Shown piece by piece: positions 35,678 to 43,600 of a stretch of 64,000 bases of DNA (position 1 is the first letter of the stretch; each line of letters begins with the position of its first letter). Source of the stretch: an uncultured Clostridia bacterium (lineage in GTDB: Bacteria > Bacillota > Clostridia > Lachnospirales > Cellulosilyticaceae); NCBI GenBank assembly GCA_937921505.1, contig CAKZUB010000052.1, forward strand, positions 1 through 64,000, written 5' to 3'. The position numbers and the translations under genes are program-made. The notes under the pieces are model-generated. The model worked only from the letters and a program-made list of their open reading frames with translations, had not been told where the DNA came from and searched no databases.

Positions 35678-36775
35678 TTACAAGCTCATGAGTATTTTAA
35701 GTTTTGATAAAAGCATGTCATTTTGCTCAGGTTTTAGAAAGCAAAAACGTATATATTGACTATTTAAAAATGGAAAAGAACTTGCATCACGTATTAAAAT
35801 ACGATCTTTCATAAGTTCGTTCATCAGATAATCTGATGAAATAGAAGCTTTTAGTATTTTCATTAAAATAAAATTAGCTACAGGCTCAAATACATGAAGT
35901 TCTTTAATATTAGAAAGCTCGTGCGTTAGACGCTTTCTTTCGGATACAAATAATTGATGTGTATGTGAGATATATGCTTGATCTGTAAGCATCATCTGGA
36001 CTGCAAAGGCGGCTAAACTATTGATACACCATGGATTTTGAAACTTTAGAAGAGAATCTCTAAGCTGTTTACTCGAGCAGATACTATATCCAAATCTCAG
36101 GCCAGGGGCAGCAAAAAATTTAGAAACACCTCGCAGTACAAGTAAATGATCAAAATGTCCAGTTAGAGGTACTGCTGAGTAAGCACTAGGATCATCACAA
36201 AATTCAATATAAGTTTCATCTATCATAGTGAAAATATGAAGTTTTTGAGTGATCTCTAAGATAAGTTTAAGTTGGTCTGCAGTAACACCTGTGCTAGTTG
36301 GATTATTTGGATTACATATAACGAGTAGATCATAATCAGCACTTAGGTGTTTGGTAAAGTCTTCTACATCAATTCTAAAGGCATTATCTTCTTGAAGTGG
36401 GTAATAATCGCAATGCCCCTCTAAAAGGTTTATTTCTCTTTCATACTCAGAATAAGTTGGGCCAAGTATCAAGGCCTTTTGAGGTTTAAGAGTACGCAAG
36501 GTCATTGCGATAAGCTCAGTAGATCCATTTCCTAAAATAATATGAGAAGGATCTACACTACAGTAGCTGCTGATTGCTTGTTTAAGTAGGCGGTAGTTTC
36601 TGTCTGGATAAGTAGAAATAAGATCAATATTTTCCTGAAGAGCCACGCGGGCTTTAGGAGATATGCCAAGAGGGTTGATATTACCGCTAAAATCCCAAAT
36701 GCTGCTTCTATCTATGTTATACCTAGAAGATACTGCATCCAAATCTCCACCATGTAAATAATGTTTGCTTTTCAT
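35678..36775 (-). CDS. CobD/HisC-like pyridoxal-phosphate aminotransferase-fold enzyme
   Basis: A 365-residue fold-type I PLP enzyme. The N-terminal YLHGGDLDAVSSRYN and DFSGNINPLGISPKAR are typical of L-threonine-O-3-phosphate decarboxylase (CobD), which makes aminopropanol phosphate for cobalamin. CNPNNPTSTG, the Asp-Glu of MIDETYIEF, the PLP lysine in LRGVSKFFAAPGLRFGY and the Arg of IRFCFLKPEQN are present. Related histidinol-phosphate aminotransferases share these motifs, so HisC is the alternative. No other cobalamin or histidine genes adjoin. Confidence 0.78.
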   Translation of the reverse strand: MKSKHYLHGGDLDAVSSRYNIDRSSIWDFSGNINPLGISPKARVALQENIDLISTYPDRNYRLLKQAISSYCSVDPSHIILGNGSTELIAMTLRTLKPQKALILGPTYSEYEREINLLEGHCDYYPLQEDNAFRIDVEDFTKHLSADYDLLVICNPNNPTSTGVTADQLKLILEITQKLHIFTMIDETYIEFCDDPSAYSAVPLTGHFDHLLVLRGVSKFFAAPGLRFGYSICSSKQLRDSLLKFQNPWCINSLAAFAVQMMLTDQAYISHTHQLFVSERKRLTHELSNIKELHVFEPVANFILMKILKASISSDYLMNELMKDRILIRDASSFPFLNSQYIRFCFLKPEQNDMLLSKLKILMSL

Positions 36776-36787
36776 AAAATATCCCTA

Positions 36788-36843
36788 CTTTCAACTTTTC
36801 ATTTATGGCAGTATCACAAGCAAAACTTGTGATATGCAATGGG
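36788..36843 (+). repeat. Dispersed 56-nt repeat, copy B
   Basis: 51 of 56 bases match 11383-11438 in the same orientation. Perfect nine-base arms TATCACAAG and CTTGTGATA enclose a five-base loop, extended by GCA/TGC across a bulged base. The copy sits in the 5' leader of the leftward CobD-like gene, 13 bases from its start codon. It could affect that gene's translation or be a passive mobile repeat. Confidence 0.7.
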
Positions 36844-37037
36844 AATAAAAATGAATACTAATAATATACTATAGTGCGTAATTAAAGTCAAAAATATTAT
36901 AAAGTATTGTTAAAACATCTAACTTATATCATTATATTAAAGATCATCAAATGATTGCAGACACATTATCTAAGTATTTTAATAAACCACTTAAAGAACA
37001 GAAAGTAGATAAAAGAGTATATTTTGCCATAAAAATG
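36844..37037. other. Gene-free AT-rich stretch
   Basis: Together with the repeat and the promoter-terminator unit on either side, this makes up a 396-base gap between the CobD-like gene and topB. The 60-codon reading frame at 36951-37133 lacks an RBS, and I see nothing else here. Confidence 0.5.
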
Positions 37038-37110
37038 TGCTATAATAGTTATACAATCTATAGCAAAGTAAAACAGACACGAAGGTACATGCCATTGTGT
37101 CTGTTTTTAT
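37038..37110 (+). promoter_or_regulatory. Extended -10 promoter and short terminated transcript upstream of topB
   Basis: TGC-TATAAT (37038-37046) is an extended -10 element with no good -35. About 25 bases further on, a hairpin with arms AAACAGACAC (37071-37080) and GTGTCTGTTT (37097-37106) runs into Ts. Transcripts would end after about 60 bases. This may be an attenuator for topB or a small RNA; which one is unresolved. Confidence 0.45.
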
Positions 37111-37171
37111 CGGTAAAAGTCCAACAGATATAAGATAAGATTGAGCACACTTAAACATAGGAGATGAAAAA

Positions 37172-39367
37172 ATGAGGGTAATAATAGCTGAAAAGCCTTC
37201 TGTAGCTAAAAATATAGCAGATGCACTTAAAATTAAAAAAAGGTGTGACGGGTACTTTGAAGGAGAAAATTACTTAATTACATGGGCCTTTGGTCATCTT
37301 CTCGAACTGTTTGATGCCAAAGACTATGATGAAAAGATGAAAATATGGCGACTTGAAAACTTTCCTTTTATACCACAAAAGTTTGAGTATAAGATTAAAG
37401 GAGACAGGCTTAAAAAAACAACGGATCCGGGAGCTAAAAAGCAACTTAAATGTATTAAAGAACTGATTTATAGAAAAGATGTAGAAGCAGTTATCTCGGC
37501 TTGTGACTATGACCGGGAAGGGCAGATTATAGCAGATATTATCTTGGCTTACCTTAAGGTCAAAAAACCCATTTTCAGGCTTCTGCTTAATGAATGGACA
37601 GAAAAAGAAGTTATAAAAGGCTTAGAAGAGATTGTTCCGAACAAACAGTTAAAACCTCTTCAAGATGCAGGGATCAGCAGGCAGCAAGCAGATTGGCTAA
37701 TAGGCATCAATCTGACATCAGTTGCTACCCTTAAATATGGCGGAAAGGGTCAATTATTGAATGTAGGAAGAGTTTTGCTGCCAACATTAAAAATGATTTA
37801 TGACAGGGACATTGAGATAGAAAAATTTAATCAAGAACCCTATTTTAAACTTGTGGCGCGGTTTGAAAAAGAAAGTATCGTCTATGAAGGCACCTATACA
37901 GAAGATAAAAAAGATAAGTTTGAGGATAAGAATTATTTAGAGCAAATAAAAACTAATGTCATAGATCAACAAGCAACCATTACTAAAAAAGAAGTTACAG
38001 AAAAAATAGAATATCCACAAGGGCTTTTTAATTTATCCGCACTGCAAGGCTATATTACAAGTAAATACCAAGGATTTACCTCAGATAAAGTGCTGAATAT
38101 TGCTCAAAGTTTGTATGAAAAAAAACATATTACGTATCCTAGAACAGCCAGCAGCGTTCTGGATGAAAGTCTTGTTGATAAAGCTAAGAGTGTGCTTTAT
38201 ACACTGAAAAAAGGACTACCCTTTGAAGATGAGATCCATTTTGTAGTATCAAAAAAAGTATTTAATAGTAAAAAAGTAGAAAGTCATAGTGCAATTATAC
38301 CCACTTATATTATCCCTAAGCAATTGACACCACAAGAAGAAAAAGTATATTTGGCAATAAGAAATAGATTCATAGCACAGTTTATGCCTCCGGCTAAAGT
38401 AGAAGAGACAGTACTTGAAACGACTATTGATAATACAGGATATATATTTGTTACCAAAGGTAAGATTCAAAAAGAACTAGGCTATAAAAAGATAGAACAA
38501 GAACAAACAAAAGATGTTATTTTACCAAATGTTGATAAGGGCCTTGAATTATCAGTAGCAGATGTACTTCTTACAGAGCATAAAACAAAGCCACCTGCAC
38601 CTTATACTGAAAAGACTCTTTTAAGAGCTATGGAAACTTGTGGTAAACAGTTCAAAGAAGAACAAAAAGAAGACAGTGAATTTATGGAAGCTATTTTAAG
38701 TGGTTTTAGTATTGGTACACCAGCAACTAGAGCAGAGACTATTAAAAAACTAAATACTACTGAGTATACGCTCATGCAAAAGAAAAATATAAGATGTACA
38801 CCAAAAGGAAGATATATTATAGAGACTTTACCGGTTAAAGAACTCATGGATCTTGAATATACGGGGAAATTAGAAAAAACGCTTCAAGATATGGGGAAAG
38901 GAAATGTTTTAAAACAAGAGTTTTTAGATCATATCAAAAGTTTTGTGACCCAAGCTGTGGGTGCTATAAAAACCCAGAAAAGTGTGGCATTAACTGTTGC
39001 AGATAGTATAGACAAACCAGCATCTGCCCAAAAAGTTGAGTCTAAAAATAAAATGCATGCAGCAAATAAGGAACGTGAGATTTTAGGTAAATGTCCAGTA
39101 TGTGGAAATGATATTGTAGAAGGTGCTAAGGGATTTGGATGTATGGGGTATAAAGAAGGATGCAAGTTTGTAATATGGAAAGAATCACCGGAACTCACTA
39201 AGTATGGTAAGAAAGTTACAAAGGCTTTAGCTAAGGAGCTTCTTAAAAAGGGAGAGGCTACTTTAAAAAATGTCAAAGAAGAAACAGGACAAGATATCCA
39301 GTTGTTAGTAAGGTGTTCCAAAGAAGCATCTGAGGAAAGTTGCAAACTCATTGTCACTAACCAATAA
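37172..39367 (+). CDS. topB: DNA topoisomerase III
   Basis: A 731-residue type IA topoisomerase that relaxes and decatenates DNA. The TOPRIM domain starts MRVIIAEKPSVAKNIADAL and has SACDYDREGQIIADI. The active-site Tyr is in HITYPRTASSVLDE. A C-terminal extension carries a zinc-ribbon-like segment (GKCPVCGND and CMGYKEGCKFVIWK), with a topoisomerase-III C-terminal repeat resembling those on conjugative and chromosomal TopB. RBS AGGAGATG. It is the last gene before the hydrogenase island. Confidence 0.96.
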   Translation: MRVIIAEKPSVAKNIADALKIKKRCDGYFEGENYLITWAFGHLLELFDAKDYDEKMKIWRLENFPFIPQKFEYKIKGDRLKKTTDPGAKKQLKCIKELIYRKDVEAVISACDYDREGQIIADIILAYLKVKKPIFRLLLNEWTEKEVIKGLEEIVPNKQLKPLQDAGISRQQADWLIGINLTSVATLKYGGKGQLLNVGRVLLPTLKMIYDRDIEIEKFNQEPYFKLVARFEKESIVYEGTYTEDKKDKFEDKNYLEQIKTNVIDQQATITKKEVTEKIEYPQGLFNLSALQGYITSKYQGFTSDKVLNIAQSLYEKKHITYPRTASSVLDESLVDKAKSVLYTLKKGLPFEDEIHFVVSKKVFNSKKVESHSAIIPTYIIPKQLTPQEEKVYLAIRNRFIAQFMPPAKVEETVLETTIDNTGYIFVTKGKIQKELGYKKIEQEQTKDVILPNVDKGLELSVADVLLTEHKTKPPAPYTEKTLLRAMETCGKQFKEEQKEDSEFMEAILSGFSIGTPATRAETIKKLNTTEYTLMQKKNIRCTPKGRYIIETLPVKELMDLEYTGKLEKTLQDMGKGNVLKQEFLDHIKSFVTQAVGAIKTQKSVALTVADSIDKPASAQKVESKNKMHAANKEREILGKCPVCGNDIVEGAKGFGCMGYKEGCKFVIWKESPELTKYGKKVTKALAKELLKKGEATLKNVKEETGQDIQLLVRCSKEASEESCKLIVTNQ

Positions 39368-39380
39368 AATATTTACCATA

Positions 39381-39422
39381 AAAAATTTCTTCTGGTTTAT
39401 AAGTTGAGAAGAAATTTTTATT
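39381..39422 (+). terminator. topB terminator
   Basis: Arms AAAAATTTCTTCT (39381-39393) and AGAAGAAATTTTT (39407-39419), closing in a T run. Confidence 0.83.
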
Positions 39423-39463
39423 GTATAAATTTAAAAAAAATGTCAAAAAAGCAGAAATAAGTA

Positions 39464-39506
39464 TTGAATATGTATCCATTGTAATATAGAATGATAATGC
39501 GTATCA
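39464..39506 (+). promoter_or_regulatory. Promoter with Fur-family-like box before the nickel permease
   Basis: TTGAAT (39464-39469), 17 bases, TAGAAT (39487-39492). At 39492-39506 lies TGATAATGCGTATCA, with outer arms TGATA/TATCA. It matches the Bacillus-type Fur/Zur/PerR 7-1-7 motif (TGATAAT-N-ATTATCA) at 12 of 14 arm positions. It overlaps the -10/start region, a standard repressor position. Which metal is sensed cannot be read; nickel or iron is plausible from the gene downstream. Confidence 0.65.
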
Positions 39507-39548
39507 TTTTCGATGAAAGAATAAGTATTTAATAAGGAGTGGTTTACA

Positions 39549-40577
39549 ATGCATATGGCTGACGCACTCATTTCTCCTATCGTAGGAGGAACTATGCTGA
39601 TTACAACAGCTGGAATTATGACACATTCGATTCAAAAGCTTGAGACAGAAAATTTGAAAGATAAGGTACCACTTCTAGGTGCAACTGGGGCTTTTATATT
39701 TGCGGCACAGATGATTAACTTTGCGATTCCTGGGACCGGAGCCAGCGGACATGTAAGCGGAGGCATGCTTTTAGCTGTTTTGCTGGGGCCTTATGCCGGT
39801 TTTCTGGCTATGGGTGCTATTTTGCTGATCCAAGCATTATTTTTTGCAGATGGTGGGCTTCTGGCCTATGGATGCAATGTTTTTAATTTAGGGTTTTATA
39901 CGTGTTTTATAGTTTATCCATTGATTTATAAACCCCTCATGCAAAAAGCATTTTCCCGAAAAAGACAAATCATAGCGCTTATGGTGTCTTCTATTGCTGG
40001 TTCGCAGTTAGGTGCTTTCAGCGTAGTTATACAAACGATCCTTTCAGGTCATACCAATATGTCTTTTATAACTTTTTTAGGCGCTATGCAGCCTATTCAT
40101 CTTGCAATTGGCATTGCTGAAGGGATAATTATAGGTATTACAGCAGATTTTGTTTATCAGGTAAATCCTTCTGTGCTTGATAGATATTCTTCCAGAAGTC
40201 CTAAACTCACAATCAAACAGCTTATCTTTATGGGTATGATGTTTAGCTTAGTAACAGGTGGTGTTTTTTCATTAGTTGCCTCATCGCAGCCTGATGGACT
40301 AGAATGGGCTGTAGAAAAAACATCAGGGTCTTTGGAGATGCAGACCGAGGGAATAATTTATGATAAAGCAAGTGCACTCCAAGAAAAGTTTGCTATTTTT
40401 CCAGATTATAACTTTAAAGAAACAATTAATCCTATAGAGATTGGCATAGATTCAGAAGCCATGGGCACAGTCGTTTCAGGAGTAGTTGGCTCCTTACTTA
40501 CTTTTAGCAGCATTGTGGCTGCGGTACTTGGGGCAATTGGCTTAAAAGGAAGAAAAGCCAATTTACAAAAATCCTAA
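39549..40577 (+). CDS. Nickel/cobalt ECF permease NikM-NikN fusion (CbiM family)
   Basis: A 342-residue membrane protein. The N-terminus MHMADALISPIVGG gives the metal-binding Met-His ligands of NikM/CbiM. Further motifs are FIFAAQMINFAIPGTGASGH and NVFNLGF. After about residue 220 comes a second part with PDGLEWAVEKTSG, a CbiN/NikN signature, and a final transmembrane helix, so M and N are fused. The T- and A-components (CbiQ, CbiO) are not adjacent. Its place before the [NiFe] hydrogenase favours nickel. A Fur-family-like box precedes it. ATG has AAGGAG upstream. Confidence 0.88.
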   Translation: MHMADALISPIVGGTMLITTAGIMTHSIQKLETENLKDKVPLLGATGAFIFAAQMINFAIPGTGASGHVSGGMLLAVLLGPYAGFLAMGAILLIQALFFADGGLLAYGCNVFNLGFYTCFIVYPLIYKPLMQKAFSRKRQIIALMVSSIAGSQLGAFSVVIQTILSGHTNMSFITFLGAMQPIHLAIGIAEGIIIGITADFVYQVNPSVLDRYSSRSPKLTIKQLIFMGMMFSLVTGGVFSLVASSQPDGLEWAVEKTSGSLEMQTEGIIYDKASALQEKFAIFPDYNFKETINPIEIGIDSEAMGTVVSGVVGSLLTFSSIVAAVLGAIGLKGRKANLQKS

Positions 40578-40596
40578 AGTTTTTATAGGCAATATG

Positions 40597-40611
40597 TGAT
40601 AATGATTGTCA
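40597..40611 (+). promoter_or_regulatory. Second Fur-family-like box, before the SLH-RCC1 gene
   Basis: TGATAATGATTGTCA matches the TGATAAT-N-ATTATCA 7-1-7 motif at 13 of 14 arm positions. An extended -10 (TGT-GATAAT, 40595-40603) overlaps it. It lies 64 bases before the GTG of the surface-protein gene and, by position, controls the genes downstream, including the hydrogenase. Confidence 0.6.
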
Positions 40612-40674
40612 ATATTAGTGGAATGTTTTTGGGTACATCTATTTTAAATAGAAATTTGGCAGGAGGATTAGGCA

Positions 40675-43600
40675 GTGATTAAAAAGAAAAAGTCTACAAA
40701 AGTACTTGCTTTTATCATGATCTTTACATTATGTATTAATTTGTTTTCAGGAACTGTATATGGACAGACTGTTTTGTCTGATGGATTAGAAAGTAACAGT
40801 ATTACTATCGAAGAATTAGAAAACATAGAAGAATTGAGCAGTAATGCGGATATTGAAGGCCTCACTATAGAATTTGGTATGCTTACGCCAGCTTTTAATA
40901 GCGACATAACCGATTATTTTGTAGAAGTAAATCATGAGATAAGCTCTGTAAAATTGACAGTTATTCTTGCGGATGAGCAGGCCACGATGAAGATTAATGA
41001 TACTGCTCAGGCAAGTGGAGCGGTTTGGCATACAAATCTTAATGTAGGGTTTAACTATGTCACTATTGACATAGTAGCCGAAGACGGCATAACAGATAAA
41101 ACTTATCGGCTCACTATTGAGCGTATGGAGCCTTCTGCTCATGAAATGCAGTTTATGAATTTAAATCAGACTTTTTCATCAACGCTTTTAAACGGTGAGG
41201 TGCTGCAGGTGGCAGCAGGTAATAATCATTCCCTTGGACTTAAAGCAGATGGCACCGTATGGGCATGGGGAAGTAATGAAAATGGCCGTTTAGGGAATGG
41301 TACAACGACTAACAGTAATACACCAATTCAAGTTAGCGGCTTAAATAGTATCATTGCAGTAGCTGCAGGTAATGGACATAGTCTTGCCCTAAAGGCAGAC
41401 GGAACGGTTTGGGCATGGGGGAAAAATGACAAAGGACAGCTGGGAGATGGCTCAACTACACACAGAACAACCCCTGTACAAGTCAGCGGCTTATCGGACA
41501 TCAAGTCAATTACAACGGGACATACTCACTCAATGGCACTTAAGGAAGATGGAACCGTATGGGCATGGGGAGAAAACGGCAGTGGACGACTAGGAGATAA
41601 CACGACGAACCAGCGCAATACTCCTGTGCAAGTCAGAAAGGGTATAACAACCAGTACCGATGACTTTCTACAAGGGGTCATAGCTATATCAGCAGGTAAG
41701 GAACATAGCGTTGTCCTAAGAGCAGATGAAAAAGTCTACGCATGGGGAAGTGGTTCGAACGGCATGCTTGGAAATGGAAGTGGTACAGCCAGCAGTATTC
41801 CGGTAGAGGTAAGCAATCTTTCAGATATTGTCCAGGTCAGTACTCAAGGAGATCATACAATGGCCCTAAGAGGTGATGGGACCGTATGGGCATGGGGAAA
41901 TAATGGAAATGGACGTCTTGGAGACGGGACTACCTCTCATCAGAATGTGCCAGTTCAAGTATCAGATTTAACAGATGTAAAAACTGTAAATGCAGGAAAC
42001 AATTTCTCGGTAGTTCTTAAAAATGATGGAACCGTCTGGACTTGGGGACAGGGAGACAAAGGACAACTGGGAGATGGTAGCTCAGCGGCCAAAAGTAATC
42101 CTGTACAAGTGCTTAAAGGAGCCAGCGAAAGCCAAGATGCTTATCTGCAAAATATCCAAGCACTATCTGCTGGCAATAACTATGTACTCGCTGTAAAGTT
42201 AGACGATACAGTTTGGGCGTGGGGAGATAACGGCAATGGAAGACTGGGGGATGGCACAACAGCAAATAAGATGACCCCTGTCATGAACCAGTTGATAGTC
42301 CGTGGTACGAATGCAGACTTAGCGAATCTTACGATAGGAACAGCTGAACTGACGCCTGCATTTGACAGTGACACACTGGACTATCTAGCGATAGTTGACT
42401 ATGACACAACATCCATAGATCTTACAGCTGTTTTAGCGGACCCTAAAGCGTCCATGACAATCAATAATACTGCTCAAACAAGCGGAACGACGCGCACTAT
42501 CACATTAAATGTAGGTTATAACAGTATTATTATTGAAGTATTATCAGAGGATAACAATATTGAAAAAACCTATACACTAACGATCAATCGTGCGACCTCA
42601 GATATGACGGCACCGCCAGCACCAACGGATGTAGCTGCCATAGCAGCAAGCGGTCAGGCAATTATTAATTTTAATCCGCCGGCATCTAATGGCGGCAGTA
42701 CAATTACAGAGTACACCGTCCTATCTAACCCTGGAAATATTCGTGTGACGGGCACAGAAAGTCCAATTATTGTAACGGGACTTACTAATGGGGTAACCTA
42801 TACCTTTACAGTAACAGCAACAAATATTGCTGGAGAAGGTGCAGCTTCTGAGGCGTCAAACAGCGTGACCCCTCTTGCAAAGCATAATGCAGATCTAGGA
42901 AGCCTTAAAATAAACAGAGGCATCCTAGAGCCAGCCTTTCAACGTGATATAACGGCGTATGAAGTTATAGTATCACAACGAATAAGCAGTTTATCTCTTA
43001 CAGCTGAAGCAGTTGATACCCAAGCTGTTTTACAACTTAATGATGAGCCTTTAATCAGTCAAAAGGCGAATATGCTGGAGCTTGAAACAGGAGAAAACAG
43101 CTTTATAATACGGGTAATGGCAGAAGATGGTATTACATATAAGAACTACACGCTGACCATTATTAGAAGTGAAGAGGATCTGGAATCTCCCGCGGATATC
43201 TTACAAGTAGCAGGTGGTAATAAACATTCGCTGATATTAAAGGGCGATGGTACGGTCTGGGCTTGGGGAAACAATGAAAATGGACAGTTAGGAGATGGGA
43301 CAACTGCAAATAGCAGTACACCTATACAAGTCAGCGGACTGATAAATATTGTGGCCATTGAGGCTGGCAATGATCATAGCGTAGCTTTAGCAGATGATGG
43401 AGCAGTATGGGCCTGGGGAAAAAATGAAAAAGGCCAGTTAGGCGACGGTACGACGTCCAACAAAACCACCCCCGTACAAGTCAGCAACTTATCAGATGTG
43501 CAAATGATAACAGCAGGGCATAATCATTCCTTAGCTATTAAGAAGGATGGCACACTCTGGTCTTGGGGCAGTAATGAAAAAGGTCAGTTAGGCATAGGTT

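Noticed and set aside
36951-37133. 60-codon reading frame before topB
   Set aside because: No RBS, overlaps a promoter-terminator structure, and shows no protein-like character.
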